A stretch of 64,000 bases of DNA from Psychrobacter arenosus (GCF_904848165.1 NZ_LR884459.1:62001-126000); one strand, 5' to 3'. Counted from the first letter of the stretch, positions 18,170 through 28,208 are shown. Made by a program: numbers and translations. The notes: generated by a model from the sequence alone, not told the origin.

Positions 18170-18598
18170 TTAACCAAAAGCACGCCAAAGTCCCCAAAAG
18201 ATAATCGCCATAACGATGAGAATAAGCGTCACACGTTTGACCCAAGAGGGCAGCAGGGGCTTTTTATAGCCCATATCATCCAAGCGGTTGTCTAAGCCAG
18301 AGCTTAACGCCGCGAAAGGCGAGCTGTTTTTGCGGGCCTCTAACTCCTCTTCGGTTAGCCTGACCGGCTCAGGGTCGTTGCTAAAATTCATAGCGCCTGA
18401 CGGGATGCCTTGTTTATTAGCGATACTGCTAAGTTTTTGTTGCTGCTTGGTCTTTAGCTGCAAATCGTAGTCATCAATGCGGTCTTTTGCCTCGCCCATG
18501 CTGATATTTTCGGCGTCGGCTAACGATTTAATAGCAGCGACAAAATTGCCTTTTTCGACCAGTTGCGCGATGGCTTTGGGCAGTTTGGGGCTAGACAT
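18170..18598 (-). CDS. Hypothetical tail-anchored membrane protein
   Basis: 142 residues, not recognised. The N-terminal ~60 residues are a charged helical region (AIAQLVEKGNFVAAIKSLAD...), the middle is a variable Glu/Ser-rich linker, and the only membrane segment is at the extreme C-terminus (VTLILIVMAIIFWGLWRAFG), giving a tail-anchored layout with the bulk in the cytoplasm. AAGGA is 8 nt before the ATG. The N-terminal part resembles the ribosomal L7/L12 C-terminal-like helical pairs seen in some small bacterial membrane proteins, but this is weak. Function unknown. Confidence 0.75.
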   Translation of the reverse strand: MSSPKLPKAIAQLVEKGNFVAAIKSLADAENISMGEAKDRIDDYDLQLKTKQQQKLSSIANKQGIPSGAMNFSNDPEPVRLTEEELEARKNSSPFAALSSGLDNRLDDMGYKKPLLPSWVKRVTLILIVMAIIFWGLWRAFG

Positions 18599-18742
18599 GG
18601 GAGGGTTCCTTGGTTGGTAGTAAAGTCGGGGTAGAAAGCAGGGAAACTCTGCTGTTGAGCTTAAGATAATTATTTTACTATTTTTTGCCCTCGAAGCGGG
18701 TTTGGAAAATGTGTTATTAATATTCTAAAATCTGTTGCCCAT

Positions 18743-18775
18743 AAAAAATCGCAACCATGAAACATGATTGCGATT
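18743..18775 (-). terminator. Terminator after ppa
   Basis: On the minus strand AATCGCAATCATG pairs with CATGGTTGCGATT (one mismatch) across TTT, followed by a T-run. About 45 bp past the ppa stop. Confidence 0.85.
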
Positions 18776-18819
18776 AGGGAAAGTCGTCTTGAGACAGAGT
18801 GGTAATAATCCTCTATGGA

Positions 18820-19350
18820 CTATTTATCTTTCCAACGTTGGATAGCTTCTTTAATCACTTCTTTAGCGACTTCCGTATTTTCCCATGATTCAACTACGGT
18901 GCTGCCTGGCTTTTTCAAGGCTTTGTAGTTGTTGAAATGGAATTCGATTTGGCCGATAAGCTGTTTAGGCAGGTCTTCTAAGCTGTTATAAGCATTGCCG
19001 TTATTGCGGTCATCAGCAGGGACAACGACTACTTTATCATCTACTTCGCCGTCATCGACAAACTTCATAACACCGATAACTTTCGCTTTTAAGAAGATAC
19101 CGGTCGTTAGCGGATGCTCAGTGATGATCAATACGTCTAACTCATCACCATCTTCATCTAGCGTTTGTGGGATAAAACCGTAGTTGCAAGGCTTAGCAAA
19201 GATTTTTGGCTCGATACGGTCTAGTTCAAATACAGCAAGGTCGCGGTTCCATTCGATTTTCTGATTGCTACCTTCAGGAATTTCAACAACCACATTGATA
19301 ATACCGCCATCGACATCGCCTGCGTCTAGGATTTTATTGAAGTCTGCCAT
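18820..19350 (-). CDS. ppa: Inorganic pyrophosphatase (family I)
   Basis: Hydrolyses pyrophosphate to phosphate in the cytoplasm, pulling biosynthetic reactions forward. The 176-residue length equals that of E. coli Ppa. The metal-binding signature DEDGDELDVLI is intact, as are the early substrate residues (VVEIPEGSNQKIEW with Glu and Lys) and the KPCNYGFIPQT block. GGAG is 7 nt before the ATG. It stands alone with its own terminator. Confidence 0.97.
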   Translation of the reverse strand: MADFNKILDAGDVDGGIINVVVEIPEGSNQKIEWNRDLAVFELDRIEPKIFAKPCNYGFIPQTLDEDGDELDVLIITEHPLTTGIFLKAKVIGVMKFVDDGEVDDKVVVVPADDRNNGNAYNSLEDLPKQLIGQIEFHFNNYKALKKPGSTVVESWENTEVAKEVIKEAIQRWKDK

Positions 19351-19638
19351 TGAATGCTCCGTTAATTTATAGTTTGCATGTCATTAGGCTACTGCAAATT
19401 TGCGAAGTAGTCACTAATAAAAGAGAGGTAAGTTTGGTTAAAACATCCGTTTTTACGCTGGAGGAGTATAACAAGTTTACAGGCAATTTGCCCACGAATC
19501 TTAAGTCAATCATGGTGAGCTGATATGCAAAAAAAGACTCACACTATCGGGCAATAAAGACTCACGTTACTAAAACACAAAGTAGAGAATGCTGTCTTAA
19601 ATACTAGCTTTAAACGTTTACTGGATTAACGCTATTCA

Positions 19639-20526
19639 CTATGCTGAAGCAGGCACTCTTAAAGCAATCTCACCGCGATGCCTCGCTGCAATATTAGCCA
19701 CCAAAGCGTCAGTGACTTCCTGATAGTCCATCTGCACGAAATCACATAAACGCAGCATGGTCATGCCCGCATACCCGCAAGGGTTAATCGCCGTAAAGGG
19801 ATCTAAATCGCAGATTAAATTCAGCGCGATACCATGGTAGCTCATGCCATGTTTAATTTTAAACCCTAACGAGGCAATTTTACCGAGCATAATATCGGTA
19901 TCCGTGGCTATCTCGGGGGCAGCTAATGTTTGCTTAACGTCTTTATGGCCATTTATTGTAGTTTGTTGAGCGGTACTATCAATTTGCTGCGGTCGACTAT
20001 AGATATACACCCCCGGCGCATCCTTACGCGCTTTGGCATAATATTCATACGCCATGCCGGCTAATTCTGGAGCGCTCAGTTGAGCACACAGGTCAGGAGA
20101 TTCCAGATAGCTATTGAGCACATCTTCAATCGCTTGCTCGGCATGCGAAACCAATTCGCGCACGCTCCACCCTAAGGTCTTTAAATCAAACAACCAATAA
20201 AGCACCAACTGACCTTTGCCATGCCAAGTGACCTGTCCTCCGCGATCCGTCTGGATGATAGGGGTATTGGTACGCGTCAAGATATGGCTCTCTTTACCGG
20301 CTTGCCCCAGAGTATAGACATCATTATGCTCGACGACCCATAGCTCATCTGGGGTCTGCACATTATCTTCTTTAGCAAGACGAAGGCGCTCAAGGACTTC
20401 TGCACTCATCGCCGTGTGGGTGGCCACGTAGTCTGCTTGTGGCAGGTTTCTAGTGACGAGGCGCTCGCTGATAGAGTGAGCTGGGTGGGAAGATAAGGGA
20501 GCGTGAGATAGGCTGGCGTGGGTCAT
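19639..20526 (-). CDS. lipB: Octanoyl-ACP:protein N-octanoyltransferase, with insertion
   Basis: Transfers octanoate from ACP to lipoyl domains, the first step of lipoate assembly. Family blocks are present: DRGGQVTWHGKGQLVLY, ARKDAPGVY, GKIASLGFKI with the catalytic lysine, SYHGIALN and NPCGYAGMTM with the catalytic cysteine. At 295 residues it is longer than E. coli LipB (~213): there is a ~27-residue N-terminal extension and a ~38-residue insert, Gln/Thr/Asp-rich, right before the catalytic GK. The usual YHGPGQ is WHGKGQ here. Both catalytic residues are retained, so it is probably active. lipA is not adjacent. Confidence 0.93.
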   Translation of the reverse strand: MTHASLSHAPLSSHPAHSISERLVTRNLPQADYVATHTAMSAEVLERLRLAKEDNVQTPDELWVVEHNDVYTLGQAGKESHILTRTNTPIIQTDRGGQVTWHGKGQLVLYWLFDLKTLGWSVRELVSHAEQAIEDVLNSYLESPDLCAQLSAPELAGMAYEYYAKARKDAPGVYIYSRPQQIDSTAQQTTINGHKDVKQTLAAPEIATDTDIMLGKIASLGFKIKHGMSYHGIALNLICDLDPFTAINPCGYAGMTMLRLCDFVQMDYQEVTDALVANIAARHRGEIALRVPASA

Positions 20527-21164
20527 AACGGCTCTGCTAGATGATGGCTAATAAGTGACGGCTGATAAAGGTAGCTGCACAGTCTTTAGCTTGGGTTTGG
20601 CAAGCATTTGCTTTGCAGCATCTAAATGCTGAACTGAGTGAGCGGTAACACCGCGGTTTTTTAAGTTAAGTAGCTATATTATAGGAAACCTTTGGCTACC
20701 ACTAGGCGGCATAAGCGTAGCTCAGTGCCTTTATTGTTAATTGCGCCTATTGGGGTAGAGGGCTCTGCTAAAACTTTGGCTCTGCACTCTAGCTAACAAT
20801 AGTTGATAATAATTTTTATAACGGCCGTGATGCTGCAGCTTAATTCAAAGATTTATACATATTTAGCAACAAAATAAGGTGACGAGCCATGTAATAGATG
20901 GGGCTTTACTTGTTGGGGGTTAATGCGCTAGATTAAATTCCCCATGCGCCATTGTACTGACTATAAAGTCGTTGATCGCATGGAAAATTGCAAGTTAACT
21001 GGTTGTATTAGCAATATAAATAAACAGACAACTGTAAATGTACAAGTGTTAATTGACCGGTGATGACGGTGAGCTAATAGCCCATATAAACGTCATTGGT
21101 CAGTAAAAGTTATCTCTATCGCTTGGGCATATTCCTAAGCCGTCATCACATCAAGGATCAGATC
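20527..21164. other. Spacer between lipB and aldehyde dehydrogenase gene
   Basis: About 640 bp between divergent genes, with no gene recognised. An imperfect stem lies at 21054-21102 (TGACC...ATGACG with CGTCAT...GGTCA), 60 bp before the dehydrogenase start, and could be an operator or leader hairpin. No clear promoter elements were found. Confidence 0.45.
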
Positions 21165-22604
21165 ATGACAACTCATGCTAACCCAAATTTTACGCCCTTA
21201 AGTATCGTTAATACGACAGATGAGCTTAGCGCCCAATTTGAGCATCTCTATAATCTCAGCCGGGAGCAGCCTATTTTAGACTGGTCAGAGCGCCGCGCAC
21301 AGCTAGAGAACTTAGAAGCGCTGTTGATTGATAATAAAGATACTTTTTGTGAGGCGATCAGTGCTGACTTTGGCCATCGCAGCACCAGCGAGACCCAGTT
21401 TGCGGAGTTGTTTACCAGTTTTCAGGGTATAAGTCATGCCAAAAAGCACGGTAAAGCGTGGATGAAGACCCGCAGGATGCCTATCCCTGCTATCTATATG
21501 CCGGCGCGCAACGAAATCCAGCCCCAGCCTTTAGGGGTCGTCGGTATCATAGTGCCGTGGAACTATCCATTGAACTTAACGATTGGGCCTATGATTGATG
21601 CGTTGACTGCGGGCAACCGTGTCATGGTGAAAATTAGTGAGGCGGTACCGACTTTCGCCAATGCCTTTGCCGAAGCGGTAGCCAAATACTTCTCTCCAGA
21701 CATGGTTACGGTCGCCCTCGGTGAGATGGATATGTCGCAAGCCTTCAGTCATCTGCCTTTCGATCATCTCTTGTTTACGGGTTCGACCAGCGTTGGTAAG
21801 AAAATTATGGCAGCGGCGGCGCCAAATTTAACCCCAGTAACGCTAGAGTTAGGTGGTAAATCTCCGGTTATCGTCCTAGAGAATGCTGATCTCGAAGCCG
21901 CGGTTAATCGTATCATGATGGGTAAGACCATCAACGCCGGTCAGACTTGTATTGCGCCAGACTATGTCTTGATTAATAAACGCCATCATAAGCAGTTTAT
22001 TCAATTGGCCAAAGACTGGATGGCAACGCATTATCCTAATATTGGTGACAATAAAGACTATACCTGTGTGATTAATGGCGCACAGTTTAAACGTATTCAG
22101 GGCTACCTTGCCAAACTCGATAGCAGCTGCATCCATGAGTTGACGGATGTGCCGGCTAATGAAGCCACCCAACTCATGCCACCGGTAATTCTTGAGCAGC
22201 CACCTTTAGACAGTGAGGCTATGCAAGATGAATTGTTTGGTCCTGTATTACCATTGATCCATTACGATCAAGTTCGTGATGCCGTCAATTTCGTTAATGA
22301 ACGTCCGCGTCCTTTAGCCCTATATATCTTTGGTCAGGACAATGTGGATATCAATTATATTCGCGAACATACCGTATCAGGCGGTGTCTGTCTTAACGAA
22401 GTGATCATGCATGTGGCGCAGCACGACATCCCATTTGGTGGAGTTGGCGCTTCAGGTATGGGGGCTTATCATGGTAAAGCGGGCTTTGAGCGTCTTAGCC
22501 ATATGAAGCCGGTCTTTGTTCAATCGCGTGTCAATGGCATGAACCTATTGCTGCCCCCATACGGTGCGCTGTTCAAAAAAGGCATTGGTCTCTTCTTAAA
22601 ATAG
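21165..22604 (+). CDS. Aldehyde dehydrogenase (coniferyl-aldehyde dehydrogenase type)
   Basis: A 479-residue NAD(P)+-dependent dehydrogenase. Catalytic motifs: VPWNYPLNLTIGP, FTGSTSVGKKIM (cofactor), LELGGKSPVIV with the general-base Glu, and GQTCIAPDYVL with the nucleophilic Cys. Sequence type is that of CalB-like coniferyl-aldehyde dehydrogenases, which include medium and long-chain aldehyde oxidisers. The C-terminal ~20 residues are hydrophobic (LLLPPYGALFKKGIGLFLK), suggesting membrane association and perhaps a fatty-aldehyde substrate (inference). Upstream in-frame TTG at 21096 is unlikely; AAGGA is 9 nt before the ATG at 21165. Terminator at 22672. Confidence 0.9.
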   Translation: MTTHANPNFTPLSIVNTTDELSAQFEHLYNLSREQPILDWSERRAQLENLEALLIDNKDTFCEAISADFGHRSTSETQFAELFTSFQGISHAKKHGKAWMKTRRMPIPAIYMPARNEIQPQPLGVVGIIVPWNYPLNLTIGPMIDALTAGNRVMVKISEAVPTFANAFAEAVAKYFSPDMVTVALGEMDMSQAFSHLPFDHLLFTGSTSVGKKIMAAAAPNLTPVTLELGGKSPVIVLENADLEAAVNRIMMGKTINAGQTCIAPDYVLINKRHHKQFIQLAKDWMATHYPNIGDNKDYTCVINGAQFKRIQGYLAKLDSSCIHELTDVPANEATQLMPPVILEQPPLDSEAMQDELFGPVLPLIHYDQVRDAVNFVNERPRPLALYIFGQDNVDINYIREHTVSGGVCLNEVIMHVAQHDIPFGGVGASGMGAYHGKAGFERLSHMKPVFVQSRVNGMNLLLPPYGALFKKGIGLFLK

Positions 22605-22671
22605 AGTGTTCAAACGTCTAATGGTTTATAAGACGGTTAGCGATTCAGTAAAAGGTTAATCTAGTAACCCT

Positions 22672-22699
22672 AAAGCAGCCCCTAGCGGCTGCTTTTTTT
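22672..22699 (+). terminator. Terminator after aldehyde dehydrogenase gene
   Basis: AGCAGCC pairs with GGCTGCT around a CCTAGC loop, followed by seven T. Confidence 0.88.
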
Positions 22700-22872
22700 A
22701 CGCCTATCATTTACACAGATAGTTATCTAAGTCATTGCTATCTTACTTTTATGACAGCCATTGCTTAACAAACGCTAGCGAATTTGCGCTATTTATAAAC
22801 GAGTTAACTTTATTACTAAATTACTAAAGGATTACGGTAATAGCGGATATCTTAATAATAGCGAGCTACCCT

Positions 22873-22903
22873 AAAGGAAAGCTAAATGGTACACTTTTGC
22901 TGA
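22873..22903 (+). promoter_or_regulatory. Five-codon leader frame (MVHFC-stop) before ABC transporter
   Basis: AAAGGAAA (22873-22880) is correctly spaced from an ATG at 22886 that reads M-V-H-F-C-stop, ending at 22903. The transporter's own ATG (22929) has no comparable ribosome-binding site. As with the first betT gene, the best ribosome-binding site serves a tiny frame just upstream of an osmoprotectant transporter. The function is inferred. Confidence 0.3.
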
Positions 22904-22928
22904 CTTGATTGACTTTGTGAGAACTCTA

Positions 22929-24827
22929 ATGCGCCAATGGATTGCAGCCAGCTTACTAGCTCTGTTTACTGTTTTTATGGCCACTCCTGCTATGGCCGCT
23001 TGTGCTGCGCCCGTTAAATTTGGCTCATTGACATGGGAGAGTGGCCAGTTCATCACCGGCGTGCTCAAATACCTTACGGAAGAAGGCTATGATTGTCCGG
23101 TAGAAGAAGTGCCCGGCGCAGGTCCAGCGTTAGAGACCGCGTTATCACAAAATGATATTCAAGTCATTGGCGAGCAATGGATAGGGCGTTCCCCAATTAT
23201 GGAGAAAGCGATTGCCGCAGGTAAAGTCACTATTATTGGCGATACCTTAGAGGGCGGGGCAACGCAAGGCTGGTATGTGCCTAAGTATGTGCTAGAGGAC
23301 AATCCAGGTCTCAAAAGTTATCAAGACCTACCTAAGTATGCCGAGCTGTTTAAAGACCCGGAAGATCCCAATCGCGCTCGCTTTATGAACTGTCCTACCG
23401 GTTGGACGTGTGAGGTCTTTAATACCCGTTTATTGAAAAATACTGGCTTAGAAAAACAGTTTAATAATGTCCATCCGGGTACCGGCGCCGCGTTAGACGC
23501 TGAGATTTCCTCCGCCTTTGAGCAAAGAAAACCGTTGCTGTTTTACTATTGGCAGCCGACAGGGTTAATGGCGAAATATGACTTTGCCTCGCTAGATTTT
23601 CCTGAATATGATGAGACTTGTTGGAACGATTTACTAGAGGCGAATGGGCAAAAAGATTGTGTGTCGGGTTTCCCGGTATCGCAGCTCGGCGTGGCCGTGT
23701 CGACCCCTTTTGCCAATGATTACCCTGACCTAGCAGACCTGTTTAAAAAGGTGCAGTTCACTCCAGATGCGCTTAACCAAGCCATTTTAGAGATGAGTGA
23801 AAATAAACGCGATGGCGATGAGCAGGCGCTATTATTTCTAAAAGCGCACCCTGAAGTCTGGCAGAAGTGGTTAGAGCCAGAAGCCGCCGAGCGTATTGCC
23901 AGTAGCTTAGGGATCAGCTTAACGGGGGAAGTTAGCAACGACGCTGTGGTAGCTACTCAGGCGTTTCAATGGTTCCCTTCTTGGTCATTAGAGCAACCGC
24001 TCAATCAGACCTTGAGCAATGTGGTACAGAACTACGGTGAGATATTTCGCAGTCTTAGTCAACTGACCTTGACTTATTTATTACTGCCCATTCAGTCGTT
24101 ACTGGGTTTGTTTCCCCCTTGGCTAGTTATAGCTTTAGTGGCAGCGCTGGCTTGGGTAAGTACCCGTAAAGTTTGGTTTGCTATCGCCTGTGCAGCAGGA
24201 CTATTCCTCATTGGGGCTTTCGGATTATGGATAGCTCTCATTGAGACTTTAGCGCTGCTGATTGTCTCCGTCCTTATTACCATCGTCATCGGTATTCCTA
24301 TCGGTATTGGGATGGCCAGTAGCCAATGGCTACGCCGCATTATTACCCCAGTGCTCGATGTCATGCAGACCATGCCCAGCTTCGTTTATTTAATCCCGGT
24401 ATTAATGTTATTTGGGATTGGTAAGGTGCCTGCGCTCTTTGCCACAGTGATTTATGCTTTGCCACCGCTCATTCGTCTGACCATGCTCGGTATTACCCAA
24501 GTGAATCACGAGATGATTGAAGCGGGGCGCTCTTTTGGTAGCAATCATAAGCAGTTATTGGTGTGGATCAAATTGCCACAGGCGCTGCCCAGTATTATGG
24601 CGGGTATCAACCAAGCGGTAATGATGTCGCTGTCTATGGTGGTATTGGCGTCTATGATTGGCGCTCCTGGTCTTGGTGAAGATGTGCTGCAGTCCATTCA
24701 GACCTTGAATATCGGTCAAGGGTTGCAGGCAGGTGCGGCTATCGTGATCGTCGCTATTATCATTGACCGGATTACCCAAGCCTTTGGTCAGGGACGGCGT
24801 GCTCGTGCTAAGACCCTCAAGCATTAA
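22929..24827 (+). CDS. Glycine-betaine-type ABC transporter, binding protein fused to permease
   Basis: A 632-residue fusion. Residues 1-23 are a signal peptide (ATPAMA-A). Residues ~24-330 form an OpuAC/ProX-type binding domain (VKFGSLTWESGQF at its start, VIGEQWIGR, and aromatic residues such as GWYVPKYV that could box a quaternary amine). Residues ~365-625 are an OpuAB/ProW permease domain with about seven hydrophobic segments and the ATPase-coupling loop (GRSFGSNHKQLLVWIKLPQALP). Imports an osmoprotectant, probably glycine betaine, choline or proline betaine. TTG (22905) and GTG (22917) starts are in frame, but the ATG gives a proper signal peptide. The ATPase gene follows 108 bp downstream. 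Confidence 0.88.
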   Translation: MRQWIAASLLALFTVFMATPAMAACAAPVKFGSLTWESGQFITGVLKYLTEEGYDCPVEEVPGAGPALETALSQNDIQVIGEQWIGRSPIMEKAIAAGKVTIIGDTLEGGATQGWYVPKYVLEDNPGLKSYQDLPKYAELFKDPEDPNRARFMNCPTGWTCEVFNTRLLKNTGLEKQFNNVHPGTGAALDAEISSAFEQRKPLLFYYWQPTGLMAKYDFASLDFPEYDETCWNDLLEANGQKDCVSGFPVSQLGVAVSTPFANDYPDLADLFKKVQFTPDALNQAILEMSENKRDGDEQALLFLKAHPEVWQKWLEPEAAERIASSLGISLTGEVSNDAVVATQAFQWFPSWSLEQPLNQTLSNVVQNYGEIFRSLSQLTLTYLLLPIQSLLGLFPPWLVIALVAALAWVSTRKVWFAIACAAGLFLIGAFGLWIALIETLALLIVSVLITIVIGIPIGIGMASSQWLRRIITPVLDVMQTMPSFVYLIPVLMLFGIGKVPALFATVIYALPPLIRLTMLGITQVNHEMIEAGRSFGSNHKQLLVWIKLPQALPSIMAGINQAVMMSLSMVVLASMIGAPGLGEDVLQSIQTLNIGQGLQAGAAIVIVAIIIDRITQAFGQGRRARAKTLKH

Positions 24828-24881
24828 GGTTGGTTAAGGCGGTCAAGGTGGCGCGCCCTAAAAACGCTACCCTAAAAAAAT

Positions 24882-24911
24882 GAACTATAAAGCTGTGAAT
24901 TATAAAGCTAT
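24882..24911. repeat. Tandem repeat, 15 bp x 2
   Basis: GAACTATAAAGCTGT followed by GAATTATAAAGCTAT, in the 108-bp gap between the permease and ATPase genes. Confidence 0.55.
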
Positions 24912-24935
24912 TAGCATTGATGGAAGAGAGGCCCT

Positions 24936-25775
24936 ATGAGCCAGATTCGCTTAAGTAATATTAGTAAGATTTATGATGCCACCCCTAAGGAGGCCCAAGC
25001 GGCGCTCGCTATGATGGCGCAGGGTACCGACAGTGTACAGGTCAAAGAAAAGACCGGCTATTCAGTAGGTCTATACGATATCAATATGACCATTGATTCA
25101 GGTGAGTTGCATTGCATCATGGGCTTATCAGGCTCAGGTAAATCCACCTTGGTACGCCATATCAACCGTTTAATTGACCCGACGTCCGGTGAGATTTGGA
25201 TTGATTCGCCAATAAGTCAGAATCAGCAGCCGATTAATATTTTGACGCTAGGGGATAAAGCACTACAGGAGTTTCGCCAGCAGACCGTCAGCATGGTATT
25301 TCAGCATTTTGGTTTGGTGCCACATTTGACCGTATTACAGAATGCAGCTTATGGGTTAAGAGTACGCGGTATAAAGAAGACAGAACGTCATGATATCGCT
25401 CGCCATTGGCTCAATGAAGTGGGCTTAGCGGGTACAGAAAATAATTACCCGGATGAGCTCTCAGGCGGTATGCAGCAGCGGGTAGGATTGGCGCGGGCTT
25501 TAGCCGTAGACACGCCGATTATTCTTATGGATGAAGCGTTCTCTGCGCTAGACCCTTTGATTCGCAATCAACTGCAAGATCAGCTGTTAGCGTTGCAAGA
25601 AAAACTGCAAAAAACCATTGTCTTTATTACCCATGATATCGATGAAGCGGTGAAGATGGGTCAGCGCATAAGTATCTTAAATGGCGGCCGCTTGATACAG
25701 ACGGGAACGCCGCAAGCCTTGCGCGATAACCCAGTGGATGACTATATTTCCCAGTTCATGAATGCTAATCATTAA
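24936..25775 (+). CDS. proV: Glycine-betaine-type ABC transporter ATP-binding subunit (ProV-like)
   Basis: A 279-residue ATPase that powers the upstream fusion protein. Walker A GLSGSGKST is near residue 62, the Q-loop in VFQHFGLVPH, the ABC signature LSGGMQQRVGLARAL, Walker B IILMDEAFSALDP and the switch ITHDIDEA. The N-terminal pre-domain (KEKTGYSVGLYDINMTI) matches ProV/OpuAA. The C-terminal CBS pair of E. coli ProV (about 120 residues, the ionic-strength sensor in OpuA) is missing, so osmotic gating, if any, must come from elsewhere. A GAGAGG ribosome-binding site precedes the ATG. Confidence 0.9.
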   Translation: MSQIRLSNISKIYDATPKEAQAALAMMAQGTDSVQVKEKTGYSVGLYDINMTIDSGELHCIMGLSGSGKSTLVRHINRLIDPTSGEIWIDSPISQNQQPINILTLGDKALQEFRQQTVSMVFQHFGLVPHLTVLQNAAYGLRVRGIKKTERHDIARHWLNEVGLAGTENNYPDELSGGMQQRVGLARALAVDTPIILMDEAFSALDPLIRNQLQDQLLALQEKLQKTIVFITHDIDEAVKMGQRISILNGGRLIQTGTPQALRDNPVDDYISQFMNANH

Positions 25776-26185
25776 AATAAACTAAATTTATTATGTTAAG
25801 TTATTGATGACTATTAAATTAATATACACAATTGCGTAGCATTATTTACAAATTCTAATTGATAATTTAGAGGTATTTACGCATTATAGGCTGTACGAGG
25901 TAAGTGGGCTTTAATGCGACCTAACGCTTATTTGCTATATATAATAAAGACACCTGCCGATTTTCTTTACAGTCTATTCTCTAATTTTTATATTGGCTAA
26001 ACCCTATATTTTTTATACCTTATAGTTTCTGTTAGTCCTATCTCTGACCCGTATTCTCTACCTTTTTCTTCGTCATAATTAGGCCAGTCTTGGCACTTTC
26101 CGAGTCCCTTCACACTGACGGGGTAGGGTAATGCTTATAGCCTCGCTTAAACTATTTTTAAGCCATTGCTGGATAAGGAATCTTA
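25776..26185. other. Spacer before msrAB
   Basis: 410 bp, strongly A+T-rich, with no gene, clear terminator or structured element recognised. AAGGAA just before 26186 is the msrAB ribosome-binding site. Confidence 0.5.
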
Positions 26186-27943
26186 ATGATTAATCTACCA
26201 AAACGCCCAACTGTGAAACCTGCTATAAAAAGAGTTGGCATGGCTAGCGTAACCAGCATTATGGGCGCTACCTTATTGCTAGCTTGTGGGCAAATGAGCA
26301 ATGCTGATGGCGGTAGTAGTACCACTGCAAACAGCACACAAAGCCAAAATACTGGCGTCACTAAGTCACGCGATATGCTCCCAGCCGCTATGACGCAGCA
26401 ATTGCAGGCGTTACCACAAATCACTAAAGGTCTTGGGGCGACGGGCAAGGATGTCATTGACCCATCGAAACCGACGTTGATTAAATTTTGGGCGAGCTGG
26501 TGCCCATTATGTCTCGGTACGCTTGAGGAGACTGAAGCTTGGCGCAATGACCCTAAATTTGCCGATTATAATGTGGTGACAGTGGCGAGCCCGGGGCATC
26601 TAAATGAGAAATCCTCTGCTGAATTTAAAGAGTGGTATGCCGGCGTGCAGGCCGATTATCCTAATTTACCCGTACTTACGGATGACTCAGGCACCCTGAT
26701 TAATAAATTGGGCGTACAGGTCTATCCGAGCTGGGCTATCATTGACAAAAAAGGCACTTTGGTGCGTTTGATTAAAGGCAATCTCACGTCACAACAGGCT
26801 TATGGTTTAGCGGCAAATGCTAATAATTTAGATGAGTTGAGAAATAGCTCAGAGCGTCCTGAAGCTGCAGCTGCTGATGCCAAAGATACTAAGCAAAAAG
26901 ATGGCGTATATTACAACTCTCAAGGCAAGCCTATTAATACCCGCAGCATCTACCTTGCAGGGGGGTGTTTCTGGGGTCTAGAGGCCTATCTAGAACGTGT
27001 GGATGGCGTGGTTGATGCTGTATCAGGCTATGCCAACGGCAGTGATAAAATTGCGAATCCGACCTACGAGCAAGTCATCGGCGGCTCTGGTCATGCCGAA
27101 ACCGTTAAAGTAACTTACGATGCTGATAAGATTGATTTAGATACTCTGCTGAAATACTATTTCCGCGTGATCGATCCGACTAGCCTTAATAAACAAGGCA
27201 ATGACCGCGGCGCCCAATATCGTACGGGTATTTATTATACCGATACGGCTGATAAAGCAGTGATAGACAATGCTATCAAAACGGTTCAGGGCAAATACAA
27301 GCAACCGATAGTGGTCGAAGAACTGCCGTTAAAGAATTTCACCTTGGCAGAGACTTATCATCAGGATTATTTAGCGAAAAATCCAAACGGCTACTGCCAT
27401 ATCGATTTAAGCTTAGCGGATGATAAAGTGGCCAGCACAGGCAATCAGAAACCGTTGGCGCCAGCGACTACGCAAGAGCAAGCGTATGATCCAAAACGCT
27501 ATGCCAATTATGATAAAAACGCGCTAAAGAATACTTTGACCAAGAGCCAGTATGATATTACCCAAAATGCTGGCACTGAGCGCGCCTTTAGCCATGAGTA
27601 TGACCATTTATTTGCGCCAGGGATCTATGTGGATGTCGTGAGTGGCGAGCCGCTATTTTTATCGACGGATAAATATGATTCAGGCTGTGGTTGGCCGAGC
27701 TTTACTAAGCCGATAGCACCACAAGTAGTGACTGAGCATAAAGATTTAGACTTCAATATGGTGCGTACTGAAGTGCGCTCACGAGTTGCCGACTCGCATC
27801 TGGGTCACGTATTCCCTGACGGCCCTAAAGACCGCGGAGGCCTGCGCTATTGTATCAATGGTGGCGCACTACAGTTTATTCCGCTGAATGTTATGCCGCA
27901 ATCGGGTTATGGGGCCTTAACCTCTTTGGTGAAGCAGTCGTAA
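26186..27943 (+). CDS. msrAB: Lipoprotein thioredoxin-MsrA-MsrB fusion (PilB-type methionine sulfoxide reductase)
   Basis: Repairs both stereoisomers of methionine sulfoxide in envelope proteins. 585 residues in three parts: a thioredoxin-like domain with WASWCPLC (Cys106/Cys109), MsrA with GGCFWG (catalytic Cys261), and MsrB with CGWPSF and RYCINGG (catalytic Cys556). This is the Neisseria/Fusobacterium PilB (MsrAB) layout, where the first domain receives electrons from a DsbD-type membrane protein. An N-terminal lipobox LLAC (Cys34) predicts a lipid-anchored protein. MsrB lacks the four zinc cysteines seen in many relatives. AAGGAA fixes the start. It is a single gene with its own terminator. 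Confidence 0.95.
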   Translation: MINLPKRPTVKPAIKRVGMASVTSIMGATLLLACGQMSNADGGSSTTANSTQSQNTGVTKSRDMLPAAMTQQLQALPQITKGLGATGKDVIDPSKPTLIKFWASWCPLCLGTLEETEAWRNDPKFADYNVVTVASPGHLNEKSSAEFKEWYAGVQADYPNLPVLTDDSGTLINKLGVQVYPSWAIIDKKGTLVRLIKGNLTSQQAYGLAANANNLDELRNSSERPEAAAADAKDTKQKDGVYYNSQGKPINTRSIYLAGGCFWGLEAYLERVDGVVDAVSGYANGSDKIANPTYEQVIGGSGHAETVKVTYDADKIDLDTLLKYYFRVIDPTSLNKQGNDRGAQYRTGIYYTDTADKAVIDNAIKTVQGKYKQPIVVEELPLKNFTLAETYHQDYLAKNPNGYCHIDLSLADDKVASTGNQKPLAPATTQEQAYDPKRYANYDKNALKNTLTKSQYDITQNAGTERAFSHEYDHLFAPGIYVDVVSGEPLFLSTDKYDSGCGWPSFTKPIAPQVVTEHKDLDFNMVRTEVRSRVADSHLGHVFPDGPKDRGGLRYCINGGALQFIPLNVMPQSGYGALTSLVKQS

Positions 27944-28025
27944 GCCCAAGAGCAATGGCAGCATACGTCTAGTGGTTAACTCTATTTATTGCTAGACGGT
28001 CCGTTAGCCCAGCCGCATTTTTTTG

Positions 28026-28063
28026 ACCATCACGCTGTTGACCAATGGCGTGGTGGTTTTTTT
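28026..28063 (+). terminator. Terminator after msrAB
   Basis: ACCATCACGC pairs with GCGTGGTGGT (one G-T pair) around a 12-nt loop and is followed by seven T. Confidence 0.82.
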
Positions 28064-28208
28064 ATGGCACAAGTTCGCTATATTAACCGTATATCCTTAT
28101 GAGCTAATCCTTGTTATTATTACTTATATTAATAAAGCCTACTATAACTTCGCGACCTATTAGCCGCTTAGTCGCCACCATTTGAGTTTGCCACTTTAGA
28201 GTATTGTA

